DNA of 64,000 nt. Source: JARFQH01 sp963825595 (lineage in GTDB: Bacteria; Desulfobacterota; Desulfobacteria; Desulfobacterales; SG8-13). The notes under the pieces are model-generated. The model did not search any database. It worked only from the letters and a program-made list of their open reading frames with translations, and had not been told where the DNA came from. Of this stretch, positions 36,289 to 45,451 are shown in pieces; position 1 is the stretch's first letter; each line of letters opens with the position of its first letter. A program made the translations under genes and the position numbers. The stretch spans positions 1-64,000 of the forward strand of contig CAWGUE010000006.1 in the NCBI GenBank assembly GCA_963825595.1, read 5' to 3'.

Positions 36289-38109
36289 TCACCCCGAAAG
36301 GTACTCCAAAGGGTTCATTCGAACCGGCGGCCGTTCGCCCGGGCCATCAATATACATTTGATACCATATCGCAAACTGCAGCAAGGTCCAGACCATCCGG
36401 ATGGCGGGGCCTGAGCCACGGCAGGTCTTCAAAAGGTGCCTGACGCCCCCGGGGCGAAACCAGGCTTGGATAGCCGGGTGCTTCGGCAGTATCTCCGTTA
36501 GAGTGTTCAAAAATGAGCCTCCGATCCATTCTCCAATCGGGACATGAAACCCGAGCTTTGGTCCAAAGTCGTGGTTCTCGGGCAGATACTTGCGCCCCCA
36601 GCGTTTGAGAAAAATTTTGCCCTGTTTTCGATCGGTTTTCAAATGATCCGGTAGTGCCAGACCGAATTCCACGACCCGGTGATCGAGAAACGGCACCCGG
36701 CCTTCGAGGCTCCATCCCATCAGCATGCGGTCCAATTTGACCAGGAGGTTGTCGGGCAGTGCGGTGACTAGATCGACGTACTGCATTCGCTGCAGACGGC
36801 TCCATTCCGCCGGAGTTTTTTGCCAGGCGTCGACGAATGGCGCTCGGGCTGCTTTCATCCGGTTCAGCAGTTCCGGAATCAAAAGACGACGGGGCCACAG
36901 GTTCCGCAGAGTCCCCCGGGTCCTGAAACCAGCGGTTCCAGGACTTGCGATCCCTTTGACCCAGCTCTCGAGTTTTGATTGTCGGTAACGGCCATAGCCG
37001 GCAAACACTTCGTCACCACCTTCGCCGGAGAAAACGACTTTAAGGTCTTTTCCGGCTGCTTCCGCCAAAAGGGCGGTCGGGAGACTGGCATAGTCCCGCA
37101 TCAGTTCATCGGCTGCCCAAATGGTATACGGCAGACCGTAAAAAATGGCGACCGGGTCCGGTCGGATAGACGTGTGACGACTGCCCACCTGTTGGGCCAG
37201 ACGCTCAGCCTGCGGTAATTCGTCCTTCAGGTGTGTGCCCGAAAATCCGATCGAAAATGTCCGGATCGGCTCCTTTTTATATCGACTGAGCAGGGCCAGA
37301 AGGATCGACGAGTCGACCCCGCCCGACAGAAACAGGCCAAAGGGGACATCCGAGCGCATGTGCTCTTGCATGACCGTTTCCATCAGCCGGTCGAATGCTT
37401 CTCGAGCAGAGTCGAAATCGATTTTCATCGGTTTAACCGTCTGTGCCGACCAGTATTGCCAGCGTTCTCTTACAACCCCCTGTTCGATGCAGACAGCCTC
37501 GCCCGGCAAAACGCGCTCATAATTGCGCAGTATCGTTTTGCGTTCCGAGCTGAACTGGTTCTGGATGTATTCGATCAAACCGGCGGGATTGATCTCAGGG
37601 GTATCCGAATCGAGGTGCAGAAGCGCTTTTAATTCGGATGCGAACGCGACGCCTTCGGCCAGGTGCGCCAGAAACAGCGGCTTGATTCCGAGCCGGTCGC
37701 GAGCTAGGATGAGCCGCTGATTTGTTCTGTCATAAAGTGCAAAGGCGAACATTCCATTCAAGACGTTCAGAAAGTCCTTACCAAATGCCATATATGCATG
37801 CAGGATGACTTCCGAGTCCGAATGGGTTGCGAATCGATGGCCGCGCTTTTCGAAATCCCGGCGTAATTCGATGAAATTGTATATTTCACCATTGGCGATC
37901 AAGACCAGCTCCCCGTTACGGGCGAACAGAGGTTGGTCGCCGCCGGCCAGATCGATAATTGACAACCGCGTGTGGGCCATACCAAAGGGACCGTCTGTGA
38001 AGCTGTCGCTATTGTCCGGACCGCGATGCGCCAGCGTTCGTGCTGCCGCTAATAGTCTTTCCGGATCGGCAATCCCTTTATTTCGATACAGTCCGATGAT
38101 GCCGCACAT
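36289..38109 (-). CDS. Asparagine synthase-type glutamine amidotransferase (AsnB family)
   Basis: Two-domain, 606-residue enzyme: N-terminal glutaminase with catalytic Cys2 (MCGIIGLY) and a C-terminal ATP-pyrophosphatase synthetase domain with the P-loop SGGVDSS (FGLFLSGGVDSSILLALL) and GEGGDEVFAGYGRYR. Length and layout match AsnB. Between two glycosyltransferases in an LPS locus, it more likely amidates a uronic acid or other sugar carboxyl of a surface polysaccharide than makes free asparagine; members of this family are frequent in polysaccharide loci. True asparagine synthesis cannot be excluded from sequence alone. Confidence 0.9.
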   Translation of the reverse strand: MCGIIGLYRNKGIADPERLLAAARTLAHRGPDNSDSFTDGPFGMAHTRLSIIDLAGGDQPLFARNGELVLIANGEIYNFIELRRDFEKRGHRFATHSDSEVILHAYMAFGKDFLNVLNGMFAFALYDRTNQRLILARDRLGIKPLFLAHLAEGVAFASELKALLHLDSDTPEINPAGLIEYIQNQFSSERKTILRNYERVLPGEAVCIEQGVVRERWQYWSAQTVKPMKIDFDSAREAFDRLMETVMQEHMRSDVPFGLFLSGGVDSSILLALLSRYKKEPIRTFSIGFSGTHLKDELPQAERLAQQVGSRHTSIRPDPVAIFYGLPYTIWAADELMRDYASLPTALLAEAAGKDLKVVFSGEGGDEVFAGYGRYRQSKLESWVKGIASPGTAGFRTRGTLRNLWPRRLLIPELLNRMKAARAPFVDAWQKTPAEWSRLQRMQYVDLVTALPDNLLVKLDRMLMGWSLEGRVPFLDHRVVEFGLALPDHLKTDRKQGKIFLKRWGRKYLPENHDFGPKLGFHVPIGEWIGGSFLNTLTEILPKHPAIQAWFRPGGVRHLLKTCRGSGPAIRMVWTLLQFAIWYQMYIDGPGERPPVRMNPLEYLSG

Positions 38110-38290
38110 ACTGCGTTTTTAACCTTTCCCGGTGGTGGACGACGTTATTTTGTCTCCCATGGAGGCTGCCTATATTTGGACCCTTCAGTTAAACCGGGTC
38201 TCTCCTCGAAGACTGATCATGGTGTTCACATGAGGCTGGATCATTCAATATTTTTTATCTCTCGAGAAAAAAGCGCTCCTTTTTAGATCA

Positions 38291-39403
38291 TTACGAATCA
38301 AGGCCCATGGCGGACAGATAAGCCGTCGTACTGTTCTCGATCTCATAGGGGCGAGCGGCTTCTTGAAGAAAGTCGGCCGGAAGCGGGTCCATCAAGGTCG
38401 CGTACAGGGCCTGCGACAGGCCATCGACATCTCCGACCGGCACCAGACGTCCGTACCGGCCGCCGTCTAATATTTCGCTGGGGCCGCTGGGACAATCCGT
38501 CGCCACCACCGGGGTACCGACGGCCAGCGCTTCGATGAGCACGAAGCCGAGGCCTTCCCAGCGGGAGGTCATTGCCAGCAGGCCGGCATGTGCCATATAG
38601 GGATAAGGATTCGGTAAGAAACCGGGCAGATCGACATCTTCTGCCACACCCAACTGCTGTGCCGTCGCGAGCAAACGGTCGCGGTCTTTGCCTCTGCCGA
38701 TAATGACCAGGCGGCAAGGAATTCTTACTCTCAGTTTGGCAAAGGCATGGATGAGCATAGCGAAGTCTTTGCGCGGCCCGAGTTCACCGACTCCCAAAAT
38801 GACCGGCGATGCATCCGGTTGAAACCAGGGATGATCGGGACGAGGCATTCGTCTTTTAAAATGATCGTCCGGCACGACCGGGCACGGTATGACATTGATC
38901 CGTTCTCGCCCCAGTCCGGTAAAAGCAGTCATGTCATCTGCGACCCCTCTCGAGGTCACGATGATGTTGTCGGCCCAGGGGTATATGAAGCGCATGGAAT
39001 ACTTCTGCAACCAGCGCTCGAAACGGCCGCGATTGGCAAGATCTATGGAAATAGTGGTGCCGGAGCTGACGACCATACGCAATGGTGCGCGCGACCACCG
39101 GCGCGCCAGAAGCGCCGTGCGGTTGACCCGGTCTTTGTCAGTCAACATGACCGTGGGGTGACACCGTTTCATATAGTCGACCAGAGCCGAGAAACTCGAA
39201 TAGACGTGCTTTGTGCCCAGATCGATCAGCCGGACCCCTGGCGGTACTGCTTCGAAATGGGGACCGTGGCCACGGATTTTGAGCACATCGACCGGGTATC
39301 CGCGGCGGGCAATTGCCGGAACCAAGTGGGCGATCAGGCGGTCCACACCGCTGTGGCCTGAGGTGGCCACGAATACGGCGATCAATGGTTTCGTATCAGA
39401 CAT
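38291..39403 (-). CDS. GT4 family glycosyltransferase
   Basis: Retaining GT-B glycosyltransferase, 370 residues. It begins KPLIAVFVATSGHSGVDRLIAHL, has the donor-domain start ILGVGELGPRKDFAMLI, and the nucleotide-sugar segment SRWEGLGFVLIEALAVGTPVV. It is paralogous to the GT4 at 34867-36075, sharing the ATDCPSGP and GTTIS-type motifs, and the pair flanks the AsnB gene. The ATG (39401-39403) overlaps the stop of the upstream GT2 remnant (ATGTCTGA). Probable role: sugar transfer in O-antigen or core synthesis. Confidence 0.87.
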   Translation of the reverse strand: MSDTKPLIAVFVATSGHSGVDRLIAHLVPAIARRGYPVDVLKIRGHGPHFEAVPPGVRLIDLGTKHVYSSFSALVDYMKRCHPTVMLTDKDRVNRTALLARRWSRAPLRMVVSSGTTISIDLANRGRFERWLQKYSMRFIYPWADNIIVTSRGVADDMTAFTGLGRERINVIPCPVVPDDHFKRRMPRPDHPWFQPDASPVILGVGELGPRKDFAMLIHAFAKLRVRIPCRLVIIGRGKDRDRLLATAQQLGVAEDVDLPGFLPNPYPYMAHAGLLAMTSRWEGLGFVLIEALAVGTPVVATDCPSGPSEILDGGRYGRLVPVGDVDGLSQALYATLMDPLPADFLQEAARPYEIENSTTAYLSAMGLDS

Positions 39404-39608
39404 AGCGATCTATGGTCCAATCGTATCGAAAGGGAAAATTCACTCGCTCGCGCGAGTCTTCGAGCAGCTGACGTGTTTTGTCTCTGGAACCAACATCGAT
39501 AGTCAGCGCCTCGAAACCTCTGAATGTTACTCGGCAGAACTCTGCGGTGTTCGATCTAAGGCGCAGGTGCCGATCTGAAATTTTTGTGGCCCAGAATGTT
39601 TTCAGCAA
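39396..39608 (-). pseudogene. Remnant of a GT2 (WaaE/KdtX-type) glycosyltransferase
   Basis: The frame reads EFCRVTFRGFEALTIDVGSR, then DKTRQLL and a NFPFRYDWTIDR ending. This is the pattern of the N-terminal part of WaaE/KdtX-like GT2 enzymes: a core helix, a D-x-GS-x-D-x-T nucleotide motif, then an (F/V)xFPWxDDFAxAR stretch. It is only about 55 residues long against about 250 normally. It overlaps the end of the upstream ligase by about 50 bases, and its stop overlaps the next GT4 start. It is most likely what remains of a deleted glycosyltransferase; a short functional peptide is unlikely. Confidence 0.5.
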
Positions 39609-40869
39609 GAACGAAGGCGATACCGATAATGAATCCCAAAGGGACCAACGTGTATTTGGAATAAAAGCCGACCGTCAGACCGGTAAAAATCAGGCAATTC
39701 AGGTATACCGCCATCATGCAGTTGATGAAAAGGTGCACGGGAGAGTTCACCGCTGAATTCGACAATTTGATGAACATATAGAGCACGTATGCTTGTCCGC
39801 CGAAAACCAGAACCGATCCGATAATGCCGTTTTCGAAGAGGATCTGAATGAAAAAGTTGTGCGGAAAAGAAATCGCTTCGTATAATGGGTCCGGAAGCGC
39901 ATACCCCTGCAATATATCATAGGTACTGCCGATTCCGTTGCCGACCAACCAGCCTGCCGGCGAGTTGTCTTGCAGCATTTCCAAAGAATACCTCCAAATG
40001 TGCACCCTTTCTTCGTTGGATACATTCACTATCAACTCTTTGAGTTTATCGAAAAATCCGGCGTAATTCGTGATAGATAACAGCAAGAAAAAGACACAGA
40101 TCGCCAGCAGGCCAATCCACCGGTATCGGCTGCGGGTGAAGAATGTGATGACGAACAGTGTACTGACGACCAGCGCCAAGAATGCCGGGCGGGAGGCGTT
40201 TCTGAACACGGGATCGATGTCGATGACGAGCAACGCTAAAAATAAAATTTTATAGGGATTAGGGGCTGTTCTGAAATAGTAAAAAACGAGTGGTAGGCTT
40301 AATATGGCGAAGTTGGCCAGATAATGCGGATTGGACCAGGTGCCGTATGGCATGCCGAATAAGATGCGTGCAGCGAACTGCCAGACCACCGACAGCGCCA
40401 ACACGACGCCAAATATTTTAAAAGCCGGTTGAGGGGCGACGGTTCGACTGGACAGGCGGATGGTATAGATTATCACGAGCATTTTTACGAGCCGGAATAT
40501 CCGGTCCTTATGCGAGATCTCGTATGAAAAAACAAGGCTCATCAAAATCAGTGCGGTGCAAACCGCAAGGACGATCCAGTACATCAACGGTATGGTTTTG
40601 AGTGAAAATTCACCCAACACCATATGGTTCAGAAGAAAAAAGGCGCTGGCCCAGATAAAGACGTTTGCGCCCCCGCGATTCAGTGCGAAGAAAAAGAAAA
40701 ATAGTCCAGATAGCGAAACCACCAACCAGTAGGGGTTGAGCAGTATATTCTTGATTTTTTCAACTTTGCCGTAAGTCACAGACGAATGTCCTGCTGTGGG
40801 GTTGCGAAGACGAGGATAGCGATAAGGTATGATGAAAATTTGGCGGGACGGCGAAGCCGAATCTGGCAA
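39556..40869 (-). CDS. O-antigen ligase-like (WaaL/Wzy family) membrane protein
   Basis: Integral membrane protein with about 11-12 transmembrane helices in 437 residues. The O-antigen ligase domain is supported by a large periplasmic loop (about residues 260-330), which includes ERVHIWRYSLEMLQDNSPAG and GNGIGSTYDI; the N-terminal and C-terminal stretches are hydrophobic helices. The H-x-x-F/Y-like HNFFIQIL motif after that loop is typical. WaaL (ligation to lipid A-core) and Wzy (polymerisation) share this fold and cannot be separated here. The first ~30 residues are hydrophilic; a GTG at 40779 would be an alternative start. It sits among glycosyltransferases and LPS genes. Confidence 0.8.
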   Translation of the reverse strand: MPDSASPSRQIFIIPYRYPRLRNPTAGHSSVTYGKVEKIKNILLNPYWLVVSLSGLFFFFFALNRGGANVFIWASAFFLLNHMVLGEFSLKTIPLMYWIVLAVCTALILMSLVFSYEISHKDRIFRLVKMLVIIYTIRLSSRTVAPQPAFKIFGVVLALSVVWQFAARILFGMPYGTWSNPHYLANFAILSLPLVFYYFRTAPNPYKILFLALLVIDIDPVFRNASRPAFLALVVSTLFVITFFTRSRYRWIGLLAICVFFLLLSITNYAGFFDKLKELIVNVSNEERVHIWRYSLEMLQDNSPAGWLVGNGIGSTYDILQGYALPDPLYEAISFPHNFFIQILFENGIIGSVLVFGGQAYVLYMFIKLSNSAVNSPVHLFINCMMAVYLNCLIFTGLTVGFYSKYTLVPLGFIIGIAFVLAENILGHKNFRSAPAP

Positions 40870-40919
40870 GCATCAATTCAAACATTAGGGATCAGTCGTT
40901 ATGCTGCGATTATTGCCGA

Positions 40920-42041
40920 TCAAGAGCCGATTCGGCCCGCAGGAACCTGTTCGGAGAGCACCTTACGGTAGACCGCTAGGTTGCCTTTCACCATGGCGCC
41001 GATGGAGAAGCGTGATTTTACCATCATCCGGCCGGCTGCCCCGAAACGCGCCGATTTTGCGGGGTTCGCCAGAAGATCAGTCACGCAGGCCATTATAGCG
41101 TGAATATCCCCGCTGTCAATCAGATAACCATTGGTACCGTGCGCAACGATTTCGGGTATGCCGCCGGCGCGTGTCGCCACGATCGGAACCCCGGCTGCGG
41201 CAGTCTGCAGCAGGGATACCCCCAGACCCTCCAGGGTCGCAGGGTGCACAACGACATCCAGGCAGGGAAGGATGCGCTCTAAATCGTGGCGAAAACCAGC
41301 AAAGATTGTCCGGTCGGCAACTCGGTTTCGTTTGCACTGTTGGCGAAGATCTTCTTCGAGGGGGCCTTTGCCGAATAATATAAAGCGTGCTTCGGGGCAG
41401 CGCGTCAGGATGTCCGGTGCGGCCGCTATCAGGAAACGATGTCCTTTGCGGGGGATGAACTGGGCAATCATTCCGATTGCCCGGTGGGACGGTTTCAGAT
41501 CGAATTCACGCAAGAACCATTCCCGGTCGCACGGTACGGCAAACCGCCGGGCATCCACGGCACTCGGTATACAGGCGATCTTTTCTGCGGGAACGCCCTC
41601 CGAGAGCAGCACGTGGCGTATGCCTTCGGAAATGGCCACAACTCGGCTGTAGATGCGGTATTTTAGGCGGGCGATAAAAGGGCTTTCGGGGTTGTCCACC
41701 CGGCGGGTGATAACTGCCGGAGTGTGCGTGCACCAGGCGGCGGCGGCGCCCCAGATGTCCGCTCCCCTCCGGCTGTGCACGTGCACAATGTCCGGTTGTA
41801 GCCTCGATATGATGCGGCACAATCGCAGCATGAACAGCGCGTCCAACTCTCCCCTTACCGGAACCGCCCACGTATGCACCCCCGGTGTTTCAGCCTTGGC
41901 GATATCGCTTCCGGAAGGGCAGACAATGGTGTTGCGGCACCCATTTTCCGCGAGCCCCTTCATCAGGTGAAAAACCTGCAGAGCCCCACCGTAAAGGTGG
42001 CGGCCGGTTTCAATGTGCAGGATGTGGATGTTCTCAGTCAT
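40920..42041 (-). CDS. GT4 family glycosyltransferase
   Basis: Retaining GT-B glycosyltransferase of 373 residues from the ATG at 42041, which overlaps the stop of the upstream heptosyltransferase (ATGACTGA). It begins ILHIETGRHLYGGALQVFHL, with HVHSRRGADIWGAAAA in the acceptor domain and GMIAQFIPRKGHRFLI opening the donor domain. The donor-binding segment is VHPATLEGLGVSLLQTAAAG. An earlier start would extend 40 residues back into the heptosyltransferase. Translational coupling to the heptosyltransferase suggests a core-region role. Confidence 0.88.
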   Translation of the reverse strand: MTENIHILHIETGRHLYGGALQVFHLMKGLAENGCRNTIVCPSGSDIAKAETPGVHTWAVPVRGELDALFMLRLCRIISRLQPDIVHVHSRRGADIWGAAAAWCTHTPAVITRRVDNPESPFIARLKYRIYSRVVAISEGIRHVLLSEGVPAEKIACIPSAVDARRFAVPCDREWFLREFDLKPSHRAIGMIAQFIPRKGHRFLIAAAPDILTRCPEARFILFGKGPLEEDLRQQCKRNRVADRTIFAGFRHDLERILPCLDVVVHPATLEGLGVSLLQTAAAGVPIVATRAGGIPEIVAHGTNGYLIDSGDIHAIMACVTDLLANPAKSARFGAAGRMMVKSRFSIGAMVKGNLAVYRKVLSEQVPAGRIGS

Positions 42042-43086
42042 TGGATTCAAGAAGGTTGCAGGCGGCCCCTGAGACCTGTTTGACGGTAATGGCGGCCATG
42101 CACTCGACCCGTCCCTTGCAGGTGGGTTTGCGTTTGCAGGGGGCACAGGTTTGCGGGACATAGATGACGACGGTGTTTTTACTGGAGGTATTCAGGTACG
42201 GACACGTCGCACCGAAAAGGGCAACGGTCGGCCGCCTGAAGGCGGTACCCATGTGGGTGATGCCGGTGTCGACACCGACCACCAATGCGGCCCAAGAGAC
42301 GATGGCGGCAGCTTCTCCAAGGTTTGTTCGGCCGATAAGATCATAGATGGGGACGTCGGTCAGGGCCCGGATTCGATTGCCGGCGCCGGTATCGCGTTTC
42401 GCACCCAGAATCATTACCGGCAGATCAAATCGTAAGGAGAGGGTGTTTGCCAACTCGGCCCATCGATCCGGGAACCAGTGCTTGTGCGGTCGCGTCGTAA
42501 AGGGGCAGAACAGGACAAACCGATGGTTGAGTTTCAAGGCGGTCAGTTTGATTTCGGCGTTCACGCGATCTTTTTTAGACACAAACATCTCTGGAGCAAA
42601 AGGCCCTGGATCGAGTCCGAGGGAAAGCATGAGTTGGCGGTATTCGGAACTCATCGCCCGCTTGTCTTCACCACGGGAGACGATCCGTGTCATGAGGAAC
42701 CGGCCGGGTTCTTTCGAATCGAGGCCGATGCGTTCTGTCGCACCTGAAAGCCAGGCGAGGAGGCGACTCCTCAGCAATCCTTGGGCATCGATCGCCAAAT
42801 CAAATCGACGAAGTTTGAGATCCGCTGAAAAACGCCTGACCTCGCAAACCAGATTCGGGATGTGCATTGATTTGAGCTGTCGCCGCCAGTGTTCTTTTGA
42901 CCAGTAAATGACCTCGTTCAAGTCCGGATGATGGTCCAATATGCCGCGCACCGACTCATCCGCCAGCCAGGAAATGTGCGCCTGGGGCCAAGCCTTCCGC
43001 AAAACCCGAATCATCGGAGAGGCCATGATGATGTCGCCGATGGCACTCGGGCGAATAATGAGAATGCGGGTTATCCTATCAGACAT
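42034..43086 (-). CDS. GT9 family heptosyltransferase (WaaC/WaaF-like)
   Basis: Adds L-glycero-D-manno-heptose to the LPS core (Kdo or the first heptose). The start at ATG 43086 gives 350 residues. It begins ILIIRPSAIGDIIMASPMIRVL, has DAQGLLRSRLLAWL, and the donor region has FCPFTTRPHKHWFPDRWAEL and GVDTGITHMGTAFRRPTVALFG, the GT9 signature. C-terminal cysteines (CAPCKRKPTC) are seen in many family members. HepI versus HepII cannot be separated by eye. It is preceded by the LpxL-type acyltransferase and overlaps the downstream GT4. Confidence 0.9.
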   Translation of the reverse strand: MSDRITRILIIRPSAIGDIIMASPMIRVLRKAWPQAHISWLADESVRGILDHHPDLNEVIYWSKEHWRRQLKSMHIPNLVCEVRRFSADLKLRRFDLAIDAQGLLRSRLLAWLSGATERIGLDSKEPGRFLMTRIVSRGEDKRAMSSEYRQLMLSLGLDPGPFAPEMFVSKKDRVNAEIKLTALKLNHRFVLFCPFTTRPHKHWFPDRWAELANTLSLRFDLPVMILGAKRDTGAGNRIRALTDVPIYDLIGRTNLGEAAAIVSWAALVVGVDTGITHMGTAFRRPTVALFGATCPYLNTSSKNTVVIYVPQTCAPCKRKPTCKGRVECMAAITVKQVSGAACNLLESND

Positions 43087-43100
43087 GGGATCGATTCGCT

Positions 43101-44000
43101 TCACTCTTTTCTCGGCCAATGGCTGTAGGGTCGTGTCTTCCACCTTCTGTGAATCCAGAACCATTGATCGGGGTGGCGCCGGATGATCGCTTCCAGGGCA
43201 TCGTTGTAGTGTTGAGTGTTTTCTTCCAGGTCTTTTTGGTGGTCCCCGGTTTTAACGAGGGGTATTTCGGGTCCGATTTCGGCCGTGAAGCCGGCGCCGT
43301 TTGCATTGCGCACAACAAAGACAGGCACGACCGGTGCGTTGGTCTTCAGGGCGATGAAGGCCAGGCCGTAGCTGGTGCAGGCCCGCCGTCCGAAGAAATC
43401 GACAAATACGCCCTTGTGCCAACCGACGTTTTGATCCAGCAGCATGACCACCGACTCCTGCCGTTTGAGCGCCTTGAACACCTTAAGCAGCGCTCGGTCC
43501 TTGGATACCAATTTGGCACCGAAGCGCGTACGGTTTTGGGCGAAAAATCGTTCAAGGGGCACATAGTCCATCGGTCGATAGAGTACATTGGCTGTGTGTT
43601 TGGCGATGGCCGAAACGATGGGCATCATTTCCCAGTTGCCCACATGGCCGGTCAGAATCAATACCCCTTTATCCATGTCGCCTGAGAACCTGTTCTGCAG
43701 TGTAAAATATTTGTTGAATTCATCCGGACCCAAATGCAGACACCACCCGATTTCGAACAGAATAAGGAAAAGATTCTTAAACACCCGGCGGGCAATGCCT
43801 TCGATTTCAACGGGACCTTTTTCGTCGCCGAATGCCCGGGTCAGGTTGTCAAGCGCTATGCGGCGGTGTCGCGTGTCTGTCCGGAACCAAAGTCGGCCGA
43901 GCAGGTCGCTCAGCCGGCGCGCCTGCGTATGGGGAAGGCTGCCGAGAAGGTAAAAAAACCTTTCGATGATATGAAGCGTTATATCGTCAAGTTTGTTCAT
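43101..44000 (-). CDS. lpxL: Lipid A lauroyl/myristoyl acyltransferase (LpxL/HtrB family)
   Basis: Adds a secondary acyl chain to Kdo-lipid A. The catalytic HX4(D/E) motif is intact in LTGHVGNWEMM, and VMLLDQNVGWHKGVFVDFFG follows, typical of LpxL/LpxM. An N-terminal hydrophobic segment (about residues 10-25) anchors it. At 299 residues it is normal. Only one such acyltransferase is seen in the window. The gene lies after the KdtA pair, as expected for an enzyme that requires Kdo on its substrate. Confidence 0.92.
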   Translation of the reverse strand: MNKLDDITLHIIERFFYLLGSLPHTQARRLSDLLGRLWFRTDTRHRRIALDNLTRAFGDEKGPVEIEGIARRVFKNLFLILFEIGWCLHLGPDEFNKYFTLQNRFSGDMDKGVLILTGHVGNWEMMPIVSAIAKHTANVLYRPMDYVPLERFFAQNRTRFGAKLVSKDRALLKVFKALKRQESVVMLLDQNVGWHKGVFVDFFGRRACTSYGLAFIALKTNAPVVPVFVVRNANGAGFTAEIGPEIPLVKTGDHQKDLEENTQHYNDALEAIIRRHPDQWFWIHRRWKTRPYSHWPRKE

Positions 44001-44092
44001 ACCGATTTATCGTGGGAATAATAGATGCCTGTTTCGTATTTAAGTCGCTGAGATTAAATTTAAAAAAGATAAAAGTCAATCGGTGAAGAGCC

Positions 44093-45451
44093 TCAAGTTC
44101 CATTCGGCAGGTCGGTCGTGTCACCCTTCGGCGGTTGATTCCGGGACGCCAGTTGGTCGGTGATGACGGCCATGGTTCTGGCCACGGCACCTTTGTTGGT
44201 ATCGAAAACGCGGCGGGCGTTTTGTCCCATACGTTGCGCGCGGTCACGATCCGCGAGAAGGTCATTGACGGTTACCCCAAGTGTATGGGCATTGCTTACC
44301 TGAATGGCACCGCCGGCCGCGGTCAACATGGCGGCGATTTCCCTGAAGTTGTGCATATGGGGTCCGAACAGGATCGGTTTGGCGAAGGCCGCCGGTTCGA
44401 GAGGGTTGTGCCCCCCGATGCCGCGGATTCGAATCAGGCTCCCGCCGACCAGGGCCACATCGGCCAACGCATATAGGTTTTTTAACAGGCCGAGGGTGTC
44501 GATGACGATGACATCGGCCGGTTTTTGCGAAGCGCGACCGCCCAAGGCTGACAGCGCAACGGTGTCGAATCCGGCCGCGCTGAATATCCGACTCACCGAT
44601 CCGGCTCTTTCGGGGTTGCGCGGCGCGACAACCAACATCAGATGGGGGTTTTCTTTTTTAATCCGCCTAAAGGCCAGCTGAATGACCGTTTCTTCTCCCT
44701 CGTGGGTGCTGCCTGCGATCCAGACCCATTGCCGACGGCCTATGCCCAATAGGCTGCGCAAATCGGCGACTTCGCTGACCGGCAGCGGCATTTCAGTCTG
44801 GTCGAACTTGATGTTCCCTGTCACCGAAAGAAGTTCTTCGGGGAGGCCGAGCCGTCTGAATCGATCGGCGTCAGCGACACTCTGGCAGCAAAGGGCCGTA
44901 AAACAAGAAAAAACCTCCCTGAAAAAAGGGGCTATGCGTCGATATCCGGAGAAGGATCGGGGTGAAAGCTTGGCATTGGCAAGCGTAACGGGTACACCGC
45001 GATGTTTCATGTCAAACAGAAAATTCGGCCAGATGTCCGTTTCGATCATGATGACCATTGCCGGACGGATGCATGCAGCAACACGTTTGACGGCAAACGG
45101 CAGGTCAAAGGGAAAGAAGAAGACCACATCCACCAGAGCCCCGAGTTTCTCTCGGGCGATGTCGTGACCAGTCCGGGTAGAAGCGGAGAAAACAATGGAA
45201 CGGTCGTCATCGTCATGCCGGAGGGCGGTGATGAGAGGCACTGAGGCTAGAACCTCGCCCACCGAAAGGGCATGGATCCAGATCGGGTTTTTTGATTCGG
45301 TGCCCCGGTGAGGGACTGGACGGGGGCGCACGATGCCGAGCCGCCGAAGTAGAATCGGACGTCTTTTTGCCGACAGGGCCAGATAGGGAAGCACCACGGG
45401 CAGGCCGAACACGAGTAAAACCGCCATAAGGATATTGTACAACCAGATCAT
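44093..45451 (-). CDS. waaA: Kdo transferase WaaA/KdtA
   Basis: Transfers Kdo to lipid IVA. The 452-residue protein has an N-terminal hydrophobic anchor (about residues 4-26), the catalytic Glu in IHALSVGEVLASVPLI, the IETDIWPNFL motif, and the donor site GGSLIRIRGIGGHNPLEPAAF followed by FGPHMHNF, all as in classical KdtA. It is preceded by a second KdtA-type gene with a four-base overlap (ATGA). Of the two, this is the one with the canonical active-site motifs and probably carries the main Kdo transfer. Confidence 0.93.
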   Translation of the reverse strand: MIWLYNILMAVLLVFGLPVVLPYLALSAKRRPILLRRLGIVRPRPVPHRGTESKNPIWIHALSVGEVLASVPLITALRHDDDDRSIVFSASTRTGHDIAREKLGALVDVVFFFPFDLPFAVKRVAACIRPAMVIMIETDIWPNFLFDMKHRGVPVTLANAKLSPRSFSGYRRIAPFFREVFSCFTALCCQSVADADRFRRLGLPEELLSVTGNIKFDQTEMPLPVSEVADLRSLLGIGRRQWVWIAGSTHEGEETVIQLAFRRIKKENPHLMLVVAPRNPERAGSVSRIFSAAGFDTVALSALGGRASQKPADVIVIDTLGLLKNLYALADVALVGGSLIRIRGIGGHNPLEPAAFAKPILFGPHMHNFREIAAMLTAAGGAIQVSNAHTLGVTVNDLLADRDRAQRMGQNARRVFDTNKGAVARTMAVITDQLASRNQPPKGDTTDLPNGT

